The notes: a model not told the origin generated them from the sequence alone. Shown: positions 1 to 8,287, numbered from the stretch's first letter. The stretch: 64,000 bases of DNA from JANQRA01 sp035550735 (GCA_035550735.1 DASZOM010000017.1:1-64000), one strand, 5' to 3'. Program-made: numbers and translations.

Positions 1-363
1 CTGCGGACCTACCGAGACGAGAGCGGCGTCGAGTTGTTCGACCTACCCGAGATCGAGCTCCCCGACCCGGACACGCCAGCCCCACCCCGGCTGCTGCCCG
101 AGTACGACAACGTCCTGCTAGGCCACGACGACCGGAGCAGATTCTTCAAAGGTGACGCCATTCCCAAGGGCTGGGTGGGCAACGTTCTGGTCGACGGGGT
201 GTTCGCCGGGAGCTGGAAGCGCGACGGGTCGGTCATCGAGCTGGAGCTGACCCCACACGGTCTGACCGACGAACAGGGAGCCCGGGACGAGGCGGTCCGC
301 CTCGCCGATCGAGCCTGGCCCGACGAGATCGAGGAGATCCGGGTTCGGAGCTTCGACGCCTAG
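1..363 (+). CDS. Winged-helix DNA-binding protein (HTH_42/AlkZ-like), C-terminal part
   Basis: The frame is open from the first base of the window to a TAG at 361-363, so only the last 120 residues are present and the start lies outside. The segment PRLLPEYDNVLLGHDDRSR is characteristic of the large winged-helix family PF06224, which includes the AlkZ/YcaQ-type DNA glycosylases and many uncharacterised actinobacterial members. The tail EIRVRSFDA is an ordinary C-terminus. The gene converges on nuoD, with a shared hairpin between them. DNA binding is inferred from the family; glycosylase activity cannot be judged from this fragment. Confidence 0.75.
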   Translation: MRTYRDESGVELFDLPEIELPDPDTPAPPRLLPEYDNVLLGHDDRSRFFKGDAIPKGWVGNVLVDGVFAGSWKRDGSVIELELTPHGLTDEQGARDEAVRLADRAWPDEIEEIRVRSFDA

Positions 364-415
364 ACAGATTTCATGGTCTGGAGAAGGATTTCATCCTTCT
401 CCAAACAGATTTCAT
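364..415. repeat. Short direct repeat (GATTTCAT x3) around a hairpin
   Basis: The 11-mer ACAGATTTCAT occurs at 364-374 and again at 405-415, and its core GATTTCAT also sits at 387-394 in the middle of the hairpin. The last copy runs into the nuoD stop codon (412-414). This looks like local duplication around a terminator rather than a mobile element. Confidence 0.6.
380..402. terminator. Bidirectional hairpin between convergent genes
   Basis: GGAGAAGGAT and ATCCTTCTCC form a perfect 10-bp stem with a 3-base loop (TTC). It sits between the winged-helix gene (+) and nuoD (-), where a shared terminator is expected. No long T-run follows on either strand, so the termination mode is uncertain. 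Confidence 0.6.
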
Positions 416-1758
416 CGATCGACGTCCCCCATGACCGGGTCCATCGAGGCGATGGTGGCGATGGTGTCCGCGACCAGGCTGTCTGCCATGGCGATGGGCA
501 GACCCTGGAGGTTGTAGAACGAAGGAGCCCGGGTGTGCATGCGGTACGGGATGGCGCTCCCGTCGGAGACGATGTAGCAACCCAGCTCCCCGCGCGGGCT
601 CTCCACAGCCACGTAGGTCTCTCCCGGAGGCACCTTGAAGCCCTCGGTGAACAGTTTGAAATGGTGGATGAGCGCCTCCATGGACTCGTCGATGCGCGCC
701 CGGGGAGGCGGTGTGATCTTGCGGTCCCCCACCCGGTAATCCCCCTTGGGCATGACGTCCGTCACCTGGGAGACGATCTTCAACGACTCCCGCATCTCGT
801 CCATGCGGATCCGGTAGCGGTCGTAGACGTCGCCCATCGATCCCACCGGCACCTCGAACTCGTATTTCTCGATACCCGAATAGGGGAAGGCCTTGCGCAG
901 GTCCCAGTCGATGCCGGCGGCGCGGAGGGCGGGGCCGGTGATCGAGTAGGCGACCGCCTCCTCCGCGGAGATGACCCCGACTCCCTTGGTGCGTGCCAGC
1001 CAGATGGGGTTCTGCTCGAGGAGGTCGTCGTACATGTCGAAGCGCTTCGGCAGGTCTTCGAGGATCGCGGCCACGTCGTCCCTCCACCCCGGCGCCAGGT
1101 CGACCGCCACGCCGCCCGGTCTGATGTAGTTGTGGTTCATGCGCAGCCCGGTGGTCTTCTCGAAGAAGGCGAGAATCGACTCCCGCTCACGGAACCCGTA
1201 GGTCATCACCGAGAGGGCGCCGATGTCCATCCCGTTGGTGGCGAGGGCGACCAGATGGGAGGAGACCCGGTTGAGCTCGGTCATCAGGATCCGGATCGCC
1301 TCGGCGCGGGGCGGCACCTCGATGTCGAGGAGGCGCTCCACCGCCAGCGAGAAGGCCAGCTCGTTGTGCATCGGCGCCAGGTAGTCCATGCGGGTCACGT
1401 TGGTGGGGCCCTGGGCGTAGGTGAGGGTTTCGGCGGTCTTCTCCATGCCGGTGTGGAGGTATCCGATGATCGGCTTCGACCGACGGATCACCTCACCCTC
1501 GAGCTCGAGCTGGAGACGGAGGACCCCGTGGGTCGACGGGTGCTGGGGGCCCATGTTCATGATCATCCGCTCGTCGTCGCCGACCTCGTCGTCGAAGACG
1601 TAGTCGTCGGTGATCACCCGGCCGTACTGGTCGTCGAGTCTCTCCTCGGACTCGTCGGGCCCGAACTCCTGGGCACCCTCGTCGGTGGGGTGGAACCGGG
1701 GCTCCTCGGTCCCCTCCACCCAGAGGTCGAGGCGCTCGATCGTGGGCTCGTCCGCCAT
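412..1758 (-). CDS. nuoD: NADH-quinone oxidoreductase subunit D (49 kDa)
   Basis: NuoD is the large connecting-module subunit of complex I. With NuoB it encloses the quinone site where electrons from cluster N2 reduce (mena)quinone. The signature MNMGPQHPSTHGVLR near residue 65 and the C-terminus SMDPVMGDVDR are typical of the family. The ATG at 1758 (MADEPTIERL) gives 448 residues, slightly longer than usual because of an acidic N-terminal extension of about 60 residues. It directly follows nuoC (1760) and is the last gene of a nuoABCD unit; downstream lies a convergent gene rather than nuoE. Confidence 0.95.
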   Translation of the reverse strand: MADEPTIERLDLWVEGTEEPRFHPTDEGAQEFGPDESEERLDDQYGRVITDDYVFDDEVGDDERMIMNMGPQHPSTHGVLRLQLELEGEVIRRSKPIIGYLHTGMEKTAETLTYAQGPTNVTRMDYLAPMHNELAFSLAVERLLDIEVPPRAEAIRILMTELNRVSSHLVALATNGMDIGALSVMTYGFRERESILAFFEKTTGLRMNHNYIRPGGVAVDLAPGWRDDVAAILEDLPKRFDMYDDLLEQNPIWLARTKGVGVISAEEAVAYSITGPALRAAGIDWDLRKAFPYSGIEKYEFEVPVGSMGDVYDRYRIRMDEMRESLKIVSQVTDVMPKGDYRVGDRKITPPPRARIDESMEALIHHFKLFTEGFKVPPGETYVAVESPRGELGCYIVSDGSAIPYRMHTRAPSFYNLQGLPIAMADSLVADTIATIASMDPVMGDVDR

Positions 1759-1759
1759 G

Positions 1760-2233
1760 TCAATCGACCTTGTGGGATTCCTTGAACTGGACCGGCACCA
1801 TCCCCACACTGAAGTCCTTGCGCAGCGGGTGACCCTCCCACTCGTCGGGCATGAGGATCCGGGTCAGGTCGGGGTGGCCCTCGAAGACGATTCCGAACAT
1901 GTCGTAGACCTCGCGCTCGGCGAAGCCGGCACCGGGCCAGATCGGCGTGAGCGAGGCGACCGTGGGTTCCTCACGGTCCGCGGTGGTGGTCATCCGGAGC
2001 CGGGTGCCCGCAGACATGGAGACGAGGCTGGCCACGACTTCGAACCGCTGTGGGCGCTTTCGCAGCCAATCGACCGCGGTCACGTCGGCGCACATCTCGA
2101 ATCCGGCATCCCGGGCGGCCTGGGCGAAGCGCCCCCACTGCTCGTTGGGGACCCGGGCGACCTTCTGACCGTGCGAGTCCTCCCAGGTCACCTCGGGGTG
2201 CGAGGCGGCCAGGTCGTCGTAGAGACTGCTCAC
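1760..2233 (-). CDS. nuoC: NADH-quinone oxidoreductase subunit C (30 kDa)
   Basis: NuoC is a peripheral-arm subunit of complex I that packs against NuoD. The family core ERE-VYDMFGI-VFEGHPDLTRIL-MPDEWEGHPLRKDF is intact in the second half. The start is a GTG at 2233 that overlaps the nuoB stop as GTGA, which argues for translational coupling and gives 157 residues. It remains separate from nuoD rather than fused into a NuoCD protein, as usual in actinobacteria. Confidence 0.93.
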   Translation of the reverse strand: MSSLYDDLAASHPEVTWEDSHGQKVARVPNEQWGRFAQAARDAGFEMCADVTAVDWLRKRPQRFEVVASLVSMSAGTRLRMTTTADREEPTVASLTPIWPGAGFAEREVYDMFGIVFEGHPDLTRILMPDEWEGHPLRKDFSVGMVPVQFKESHKVD

Positions 2234-2697
2234 CGCACGATCTCCCCGGCCATGATCTTGTCGTGGAGGGTGAGGATCCCGTGCATCAGGCTCTGCGGTC
2301 CCGGTGGGCAGCCCGGGACGTAGATGTCGACCGGGACCACCTGGTCGACACCCTGCACGAGGGCGTAGTTGTTGAACATCCCCCCGGTGCTGGCGCAGAC
2401 CCCCATCGAGATGACCCATTTCGGGTCGGGCATCTGGTCGTAGACCTGACGAAGAACCGGTGCCATCTTCTGGCTGACCCGGCCGGCGACGATCATCAGG
2501 TCGGCCTGGCGAGGGGAGGCGCGGAACACCTCCATCCCGAACCTCGCCAGGTCGTAATGGGCCGCGCCCGTCGCCATCATCTCGATCGCACAGCAGGCCA
2601 AGCCGAACGTGGCCGGGAACATCGACCGCGTCCGCGCCCAGTTGGCGGCCCGCTCCACCGTCGTCATGAGGAGGTTGCCGGGAGCGGTCGTCGCCAT
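2230..2697 (-). CDS. nuoB: NADH-quinone oxidoreductase subunit B (20 kDa)
   Basis: NuoB carries the terminal iron-sulfur cluster N2 of complex I, next to the quinone site. The four ligand cysteines are visible: the tandem pair in FGLACCAIEMM, the one in GVCASTGGMFNNYALVQG, and the one in YVPGCPPGPQSLMHG. The ATG at 2697 overlaps the nuoA stop by one base (TGATG) and gives 155 residues. The N-terminal stretch LLMTTVERAANWARTRSMF is typical. There is no sign of degeneration. Confidence 0.95.
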   Translation of the reverse strand: MATTAPGNLLMTTVERAANWARTRSMFPATFGLACCAIEMMATGAAHYDLARFGMEVFRASPRQADLMIVAGRVSQKMAPVLRQVYDQMPDPKWVISMGVCASTGGMFNNYALVQGVDQVVPVDIYVPGCPPGPQSLMHGILTLHDKIMAGEIVR

Positions 2698-3107
2698 CAG
2701 GCAGCGTCCCGCACTTCCCCGGCCGGGAGGTAGCGGGCGCGCCGTTTCACGTTCCAATCGAGAGCCCCCCGCTTCCAGACGTACATGAGCGTCTCGACGA
2801 CGAAGAACGTGAAGATGAGGATCGCACCCACGCCGTACCAGCCCAGCGAGTCCCAGATCGAGGCCCAGGCGAAGAGGAAGATGATCTCGACGTCGAAGAT
2901 GACGAAGAGCATTGCCACCAGATAGAACTTGACGGGGAACCGTTGGGAGGGCTCGACCTCGGGGATGATCCCGCACTCGTAGGGCTCCAGCTTCTCCGGC
3001 GTCGGCCGGTTCGGGGAGACCAGCCGGGACACGAGGAGGGACACGGCGACGAATCCTCCGGCCAGGAACAGCATGACCAGGATCGGTGCGTAGTCGGCCA
3101 AAGCCAC
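2697..3107 (-). CDS. nuoA: NADH-quinone oxidoreductase subunit A
   Basis: NuoA is a small membrane subunit of complex I with three transmembrane helices. Typical motifs are YECGIIP in the cytoplasmic loop and KFYLVAMLFVIFDVEIIFLFAWA in the second helix, quoted here in parts. An in-frame ATG exists at 3164, but I choose the GTG at 3107 (VALADYAPILVMLF). It is preceded at exactly 6 bases by TATCCT (3114-3119), matching the leaderless pattern of this genome, and the longer start would run into the -10 box of the divergent gene. The result is 136 residues. It is the first gene of nuoABCD. Confidence 0.88.
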   Translation of the reverse strand: MALADYAPILVMLFLAGGFVAVSLLVSRLVSPNRPTPEKLEPYECGIIPEVEPSQRFPVKFYLVAMLFVIFDVEIIFLFAWASIWDSLGWYGVGAILIFTFFVVETLMYVWKRGALDWNVKRRARYLPAGEVRDAA

Positions 3108-3113
3108 GATCTG

Positions 3114-3119
3114 AGGATA
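3114..3119 (-). promoter_or_regulatory. -10 element of nuoABCD
   Basis: TATCCT on the minus strand, 6 bases upstream of the nuoA GTG at 3107, which puts the predicted transcript start on the start codon. The divergent promoter for the gene at 3176 lies 45 bp away, so the two polymerase sites nearly abut. Confidence 0.55.
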
Positions 3120-3163
3120 GGTCGCAGTCCGAGGATGGTCGTAATCAGAGGGGCGCTTGCCCA

Positions 3164-3169
3164 TATCGT
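3164..3169 (+). promoter_or_regulatory. -10 element of the cysteine desulfurase-like gene
   Basis: TATCGT, 6 bases upstream of the ATG at 3176, indicating a leaderless transcript. It overlaps the alternative (rejected) upstream ATG of nuoA. Confidence 0.5.
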
Positions 3170-3175
3170 GGGCGC

Positions 3176-4402
3176 ATGAGCGAAGTTCTCGATGTCGAAG
3201 ACGTCCGTTCCCGGTTTCCGGCCCTGGAAAGGACGGAGCAGGGCCGGCCCGTGGCCTATCTCGACGGGCCCGGCGGGACCCAGGTGCCCGAGACCGTGAT
3301 CGAGGCGATGGCGTCGACCCTTCGCCGCGGCGTCAGCAACCTCGGTGGAGGCTTCGGGGCGTCGGACGAGGCGGTTCGGATCACGAACGAGTCGAGACAG
3401 GCCATCGCCGACCTGTTCAACGGCGATCCCACCGGGGTGGTGTTCGGCCAGAACATGACCAGCCTGACCTTCGCGGTCAGCCGGGCCCTGGCCGCCACCT
3501 GGTCCGAGGGCGATTCGGTGGTCCTCACCGGTCTCGATCACGACGCCAACTTCACCCCGTGGCAGCGAGTGGCGGCGGAGCGCGGCATCGAGGTACGGGT
3601 GGCGGAGCCGGATCGGGAGACCGGGGAGCTGGCGCCGGATGCGGTGACCCGGCTCCTCGACGAGACGGTGCGTCTCGTCGCCGTCCCCTTCGCCTCCAAC
3701 GCCCTGGGCAACGTGGTGGACGTGGCCGCGATATGTGCCGCCGCCCGTGAGACCGGGGCGATCAGCTACGTCGACGCGGTGCATGCCGGGCCTCACCGCC
3801 TCATCGACGTGGCAGCCGTGGGGGCCGACTTCGTCGCCGCATCGTCCTACAAGTTCTTCGGCCCTCACATCGGGGTGCTCCACGGCCTGCCCGAGCACCT
3901 GGCCACGATGGATGCATACAAGGTGAGACCCGCACCCTCCGACCCGCCGGGGAAATGGGAGACCGGGACCCAGAGCTTCGAGTCGCTGGCGGGGGTGACC
4001 GCCGCCGTCGGTCACATCGCATCACTCGGGACCGGCGAGGGGCGCTCTGCGATCGAGAGCGGCATGGCCCGGATCGGCGACCACGAGCGGGAGCTGGGCC
4101 GACGCTTCCTCGAAGGCATCGCCGGGATGCGACATGTCCGCCTCTACGGAGTGCCCGAGATGAACGAGCACCGGGTGGCGACCTTCGCGGTCGCGGTCGA
4201 CGGCATGCATCCCGACCATGTGGCGGCCGTCATGGCGGAACGGGGCGTCTATGTGTGGTCCGGCCACTACTACGCGGTCAACCTGATGGATCGTCTCGGG
4301 CTCCTGGACGGGGGTGGGCTGGTCCGCATCGGCTTCGTCCACTACAACACAGCCGAGGAGGTCGACCGCGTGCTCGAGGTCCTCGGCTCACTCGCCGGGT
4401 GA
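3176..4402 (+). CDS. Cysteine desulfurase-like aminotransferase class V (VC1184 subfamily)
   Basis: Fold-type I PLP enzyme of 408 residues related to SufS/CsdA. The PLP lysine is K226 in ASSYKFFGPHIG, and the cofactor-binding aspartate and histidine are in DAVHAGPH (residues 200-207). In group II desulfurases a mobile catalytic cysteine occurs in a GHHCA-like loop; here that position reads WSGHYYAVN, so the cysteine is missing, as in the VC1184-type subfamily. Sulfur transfer is therefore doubtful and the substrate unknown. The gene stands alone, divergent from nuoA, with no sufBCD or iscU nearby. Confidence 0.82.
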   Translation: MSEVLDVEDVRSRFPALERTEQGRPVAYLDGPGGTQVPETVIEAMASTLRRGVSNLGGGFGASDEAVRITNESRQAIADLFNGDPTGVVFGQNMTSLTFAVSRALAATWSEGDSVVLTGLDHDANFTPWQRVAAERGIEVRVAEPDRETGELAPDAVTRLLDETVRLVAVPFASNALGNVVDVAAICAAARETGAISYVDAVHAGPHRLIDVAAVGADFVAASSYKFFGPHIGVLHGLPEHLATMDAYKVRPAPSDPPGKWETGTQSFESLAGVTAAVGHIASLGTGEGRSAIESGMARIGDHERELGRRFLEGIAGMRHVRLYGVPEMNEHRVATFAVAVDGMHPDHVAAVMAERGVYVWSGHYYAVNLMDRLGLLDGGGLVRIGFVHYNTAEEVDRVLEVLGSLAG

Positions 4403-4461
4403 GCCGGCCCCTATCGCCGAATTTCCCCAAAGAATCAGCGGATATTTGCCGATAAGGCGGG

Positions 4462-5838
4462 GTGGCGCTGTGGCACCGTCCGGACGGCTCTTCGACCAGC
4501 ACTCGAGTCTTCGTGGGCTCACTGGTCGCGCTCGTCTCCATCGGCCTCTTTGGCCTGGGGGTTCTCCTCTCCAACACCTACGGAGCCGCCCAGGTGGCGG
4601 ACAACGCACGCAAGCTCCATTGGGTCAACGCCACCCTCGGTGCGGCAGGGATCGCCAGGGCCTCGGTGGCCCAGGCGGTGTTCTTCTCATACGAGGACGT
4701 CTCCAATGCCGACGGCAAGACGAGGGCGATCGGGGAGGCACGGGGCAACCTCGCCGAGGTGACCGGGCTCGCCGCCAGCCCCGAGGCGATCGGTGACCTG
4801 GCTCTGGTGAAGGGCTTCGTCGCCGCGGGGACGGCAACGGTGGATCTCGCCGAGGAGGGGGAGTCGTCTCTCGCCGAGGCGAGCCGGATCGGATCGGTGG
4901 AGCCTGCCTTCACCGACCTGGAGACAGATCTCCGCGACCGTCAGACCGATCTGGCCGCGGCGATCGCCGATTCGGACGAGGTCGGTGGCCGCATCTCCCG
5001 CATCACCTTCGTCGCCATCAGCTTCGCCATCCCCGCGGTGACCATGATCGTCTTTTGGCTGCTGTTGAGACGCAGGGTGCGTGAGCGGGAACAGGTCATC
5101 CAGGCCCGGCTGGAGGCGGAACAGGAGCTCGTCCGGGCCAAGGACGAGTTCATCGCCTCTCTCTCCCACGAGCTGCGCACCCCCCTCACCACAATCGTCG
5201 GCTTCTCCGAGCTGCTCGTGGACAACGAAGGGATCGACGACGACGCCCGGGAACAGTTGGGCATCATCCATTCCAGCTCGTCCGACCTGGCCCGCATGGT
5301 GGGCGACCTCCTCGTCGCCGCCCGTCTCGAGGCAGGCGCCCTCACCGTCAGCCCCGAGGTGGTCGATCTCGACGAGGCGGTCGCCTCGGCGATAGCCAGC
5401 TATCGCCTCGCCGGCGAGGACATCAAGGTGAAGGTCCCGCCCGTCCGGGTCCATGCCGACCCACTCCATCTCCGACAGGTGATCCACAACCTGGTCTCCA
5501 ACGCTCTGCGCCATGGAGGTGATCGGATCCTGATCACCGCCACGCAGAAGGGTGGGACGGTGTCGCTGGTGGTCGCCGACGACGGGCCCGGGGTGCCCCC
5601 CGAGCTGGAGCCCCGCCTCTTCCAACGCTTCGTCCACGAAGGTCACGAGGCCCTGCTCGCCGGGAGCGTGGGGCTCGGGCTGGCGATCTCGAGGGAGCTG
5701 GCGCGGAGGATGAACGGCGCCCTCCACTACAACCGCATCTCGGGCTGGACCACGTTCACCCTCCGTGTGCCCAGCGTGCCCACCCGGGAGAGGCTGGCCG
5801 AGTCCCTGACCCTGGCGGGAGCCAGGAGCTCGCTGTGA
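4462..5838 (+). CDS. Membrane sensor histidine kinase
   Basis: A 458-residue sensor kinase starting at GTG 4462 (purine-rich AAGGCGGGG upstream). An N-terminal helix (about 15-38) and a second helix (about 177-200) enclose a roughly 135-residue extracytoplasmic region. The HisKA box is FIASLSHELRTPLTTIVGFSE, given here in parts around SHELRTPL, with the phospho-acceptor histidine. The ATPase domain shows NLVSNALRHGG (N box), DDGPGVP (G1) and GSVGLGLAISRELARRM (G2). No response regulator adjoins it. Instead it overlaps the next gene by GTGA, so its output partner is encoded elsewhere. Confidence 0.9.
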   Translation: MALWHRPDGSSTSTRVFVGSLVALVSIGLFGLGVLLSNTYGAAQVADNARKLHWVNATLGAAGIARASVAQAVFFSYEDVSNADGKTRAIGEARGNLAEVTGLAASPEAIGDLALVKGFVAAGTATVDLAEEGESSLAEASRIGSVEPAFTDLETDLRDRQTDLAAAIADSDEVGGRISRITFVAISFAIPAVTMIVFWLLLRRRVREREQVIQARLEAEQELVRAKDEFIASLSHELRTPLTTIVGFSELLVDNEGIDDDAREQLGIIHSSSSDLARMVGDLLVAARLEAGALTVSPEVVDLDEAVASAIASYRLAGEDIKVKVPPVRVHADPLHLRQVIHNLVSNALRHGGDRILITATQKGGTVSLVVADDGPGVPPELEPRLFQRFVHEGHEALLAGSVGLGLAISRELARRMNGALHYNRISGWTTFTLRVPSVPTRERLAESLTLAGARSSL

Positions 5839-6983
5839 GGGCGCTCCGGGCGGCGATCATCTCCGTGGTCGCCCTCAGCATGCTGCTCGTCGTCGTCTCG
5901 CCGGCGATGGGGGCGAACGTCCTCCTCTACCTCACCGGGAGTGGCGAGCCGGAGGCGTCGATGGGCCCGTCCTCCCCTCCCGGCGGGGACCTGCCAAACT
6001 ACGACCCGAACCGGGACTCGGCGCCCGGGCTGGTGCTGGCGCCCACCGGCGGGGGCGTCGGTGAGACCGATCCCAGCAAGTATCAGGAGTGGGTCTTCGC
6101 CGCGTCGGGCTACACCCTTTCTGTGTCTCAGGTGGTGATCTGGGCGGCGACAAAGGACTTCGACGTGAATGTCACCGGTCGTCTCGAGGTCTACGTGATG
6201 GACTGTGGGTCCTCTTGCGAGGTCCTGGCGTCGAGGTCGGCGAACGTCTCGGGGTCATCGAGCTTCAGCAAGGTCACCATCGGCACCCCGGCCCCGAGTC
6301 ACGTCTTCGCCACCGGGCGGTCGCTGGTGGTGCGTGTGGTGGTGCCCGAGGACTCCCAGGCCGACGTCTGGCTCGCCTATGGGACGAGCACCTACAACGC
6401 CCGCGTCCATCTCAGCCAGGCCGTGGCCGGGACCTCCACGACCACGAGCAGCACCAGCACCACGAGCACCACAACGCCTACGACCACATCCACCACCTCT
6501 CATGGCCAGGGCGGCCCCCCGCCCAACCCGGGCAACGGACAAGGGCCTCCGCCGGGCCAGCCCGGTGGCGGACAGGGGTCACCGGGCTCCCCGCCGGGGC
6601 AGGATGATGCCACCCCCTCCGACGCAGGTCCCACCGTCAGCACCCTGCCGGAAGGGACCAGCGTCACCACTGTGCGCGCCGATGACGGTGGGACGGCGAG
6701 CCCGCTCGACGCGCCCGTGAGTGTGAACCGGCCCACCCCGGTCGTGTTCACCCCGTCGGCCCAGCGGATCATCGCCGAGGTCTTCGACACGCCACGCGAT
6801 CTTCGCCCGGAGGAGGGCCTGATGGTCGCCTTCGCCACGGTCGCCGAGTCGGTGGAGCTCTACTGGCAGGCGGCCGTCGGTCTCGGCACTGTCGCCGCAG
6901 GGCTGTTGTGGATCGGCCTCTCCGGGAAGCACGATCGGGAACCGAGGGTGGGGCGTCCCCGCCCCCGAACCGACACTGTTTGA
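5835..6983 (+). CDS. Secreted, membrane-anchored protein with Thr-rich and Gly/Pro-rich linkers
   Basis: Not recognised. The 382-residue product has a signal peptide (about 1-27), a globular region of about 170 residues that is probably a beta-sandwich with one cysteine pair (MDCGSSCEV), a Ser/Thr run near residues 200-225, a Gly/Pro/Gln-rich stretch, a second small segment, and a C-terminal helix AVGLGTVAAGLLWIGLSG with a basic tail that would anchor it. The GTG start overlaps the kinase stop (GTGA), so it is co-translated with the sensor kinase and may be its extracytoplasmic partner or target. That role is inference. Confidence 0.7.
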   Translation: MRALRAAIISVVALSMLLVVVSPAMGANVLLYLTGSGEPEASMGPSSPPGGDLPNYDPNRDSAPGLVLAPTGGGVGETDPSKYQEWVFAASGYTLSVSQVVIWAATKDFDVNVTGRLEVYVMDCGSSCEVLASRSANVSGSSSFSKVTIGTPAPSHVFATGRSLVVRVVVPEDSQADVWLAYGTSTYNARVHLSQAVAGTSTTTSSTSTTSTTTPTTTSTTSHGQGGPPPNPGNGQGPPPGQPGGGQGSPGSPPGQDDATPSDAGPTVSTLPEGTSVTTVRADDGGTASPLDAPVSVNRPTPVVFTPSAQRIIAEVFDTPRDLRPEEGLMVAFATVAESVELYWQAAVGLGTVAAGLLWIGLSGKHDREPRVGRPRPRTDTV

Positions 6984-6999
6984 GAGTCTCGAACGAGGG

Positions 7000-8238
7000 T
7001 CATTTCACCGGCAGGGCCCTGACGATGGCGGCCAGGGCGTCGTAGGTGCGCTCCCCCATGTGCTTGTCGTCCTCGTCGAGAAGGTTGGCCATCACCTTGA
7101 GGGTCCACTCCATCAAGGGCCGGTTGCGGAGACCGGTGTGGGCCAGGGTCCGCATCACCGCGGGATTGCCGATGAGCTTGACGAAGATCCGGGCCATCTT
7201 GAAATACAGCCCGTACTCGTCTTGGAGACTCTGCGGGTAGCGGCGGAGCAGTCCGAGGTTCCCCGACCCCAGAGCTTCGGTCACATGGGCTGCTGCGATC
7301 CGGCCCGTCTCATACGCGTATGAGATTCCCTCCCCGTTCCACGGGTTGATCGCCCCGGCGGCATCACCGATCGTGAGCCAGTTGGCACCGACGAGCGGGC
7401 TCTTCGAGTAGGACATGGTGAGCTTGCCGCCCATTGGCTTCGAAAGCTGCGAGTCGGGGCCCAGACCCCAGTACTCCGGAGCCCCGGCCACGTAGTCGCT
7501 CATCATCACCGAGGTGTTGACCTCCTTCCACCGCTTGAAGGTGGAGAGCAGGCCGACCCCGACATTGACCGTGCCGTCGCCCAGGGGGAAGACCCAGCCG
7601 TACCCGGGCATGGTCGCCCCGGAGCGGTCGCGCAGGTCGAGCTGGCTCTCGAGGAAGGTGTCCGTCGACCGCGGGGACGAGTAGTAGCCACGGGCGGCCA
7701 TGCCCAACGGGTAGTCGCGACGTCTCGTGGTCCCCAGCTCCCGGCCGAAGCGGTTCATCGAGCCGTCGGCGATGATCGTGACCGTCGGGGCGACGGTCTC
7801 GCCGGCCGCGCCGTTGGACAGAGCCACCGAGACGAGAGCCCCGTCCTCGATGAGCGGGGTAGCAGTGGTCTTCTCCCTGATGCTGACCCCGGCCTTTCCG
7901 GCGAGCGCAGCCACCTGCTGGTCGAGATCACGGCGGCGGATCACCCCACCCCAGTTGGGGAAGCGGGAGTGCTCCGGCCAGGGCATCTCGATCATCAGGT
8001 CGTCGCCGGCGTATGAGCGAAGCCCAGTGATGCGATGGAACTCGGGCGCATCGAAGTCGAAGCCCATCTCCTCCAGCTGGAGGATGGCGCGCGGGGTGAG
8101 ACCGTCGCCGCAGGTCTTCTCCCGGGGGTACTCCTTCTTCTCCACCAGGGTCACGTCGACCCCGTCGCGTGCCAGCCAGTAGGCCGCCGCAGACCCCGCG
8201 GGACCTCCCCCGACGACGAGCACGGATGGGTCTGGCAT
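7000..8238 (-). CDS. Geranylgeranyl reductase family FAD oxidoreductase (MenJ-like)
   Basis: A 412-residue flavoprotein of the geranylgeranyl/menaquinone reductase group. The Rossmann FAD motif VLVVGGGPAGSAAAYWLAR starts near residue 6. KTCGDGLTPRA is the conserved cysteine motif of the family, and the second FAD motif IGDAAGAINPWNGEGI is near residue 285. Mycobacterial MenJ saturates one isoprene unit of menaquinone, and other members act on archaeal or chlorophyll prenyl chains. Location near nuo, rex and the bc complex favours a quinone-tail role, but the substrate is inferred. A TACGAT box lies 9 bases before the ATG. Confidence 0.82.
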   Translation of the reverse strand: MPDPSVLVVGGGPAGSAAAYWLARDGVDVTLVEKKEYPREKTCGDGLTPRAILQLEEMGFDFDAPEFHRITGLRSYAGDDLMIEMPWPEHSRFPNWGGVIRRRDLDQQVAALAGKAGVSIREKTTATPLIEDGALVSVALSNGAAGETVAPTVTIIADGSMNRFGRELGTTRRRDYPLGMAARGYYSSPRSTDTFLESQLDLRDRSGATMPGYGWVFPLGDGTVNVGVGLLSTFKRWKEVNTSVMMSDYVAGAPEYWGLGPDSQLSKPMGGKLTMSYSKSPLVGANWLTIGDAAGAINPWNGEGISYAYETGRIAAAHVTEALGSGNLGLLRRYPQSLQDEYGLYFKMARIFVKLIGNPAVMRTLAHTGLRNRPLMEWTLKVMANLLDEDDKHMGERTYDALAAIVRALPVK

Positions 8239-8247
8239 GTGTAGATG

Positions 8248-8253
8248 ATCGTA
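8248..8253 (-). promoter_or_regulatory. -10 element of the reductase gene
   Basis: TACGAT on the minus strand, 9 bases before the ATG at 8238, in the 63-bp gap shared with rex. Confidence 0.4.
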
Positions 8254-8287
8254 AAGCCCGCGTGTGGGGAACCACGAAGGCGAGCGG

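Noticed and set aside
373..1785. Long plus-strand open frame (about 470 codons) opposite nuoD
   Set aside because: Antisense shadow of a well-identified gene in GC-rich sequence; its product is His/Asp/Gly-rich and matches no fold.
2747..4015. Long minus-strand frame through nuoA and the desulfurase-like gene
   Set aside because: It is antisense to one certain gene and out of frame with another; the composition is that of a shadow frame.
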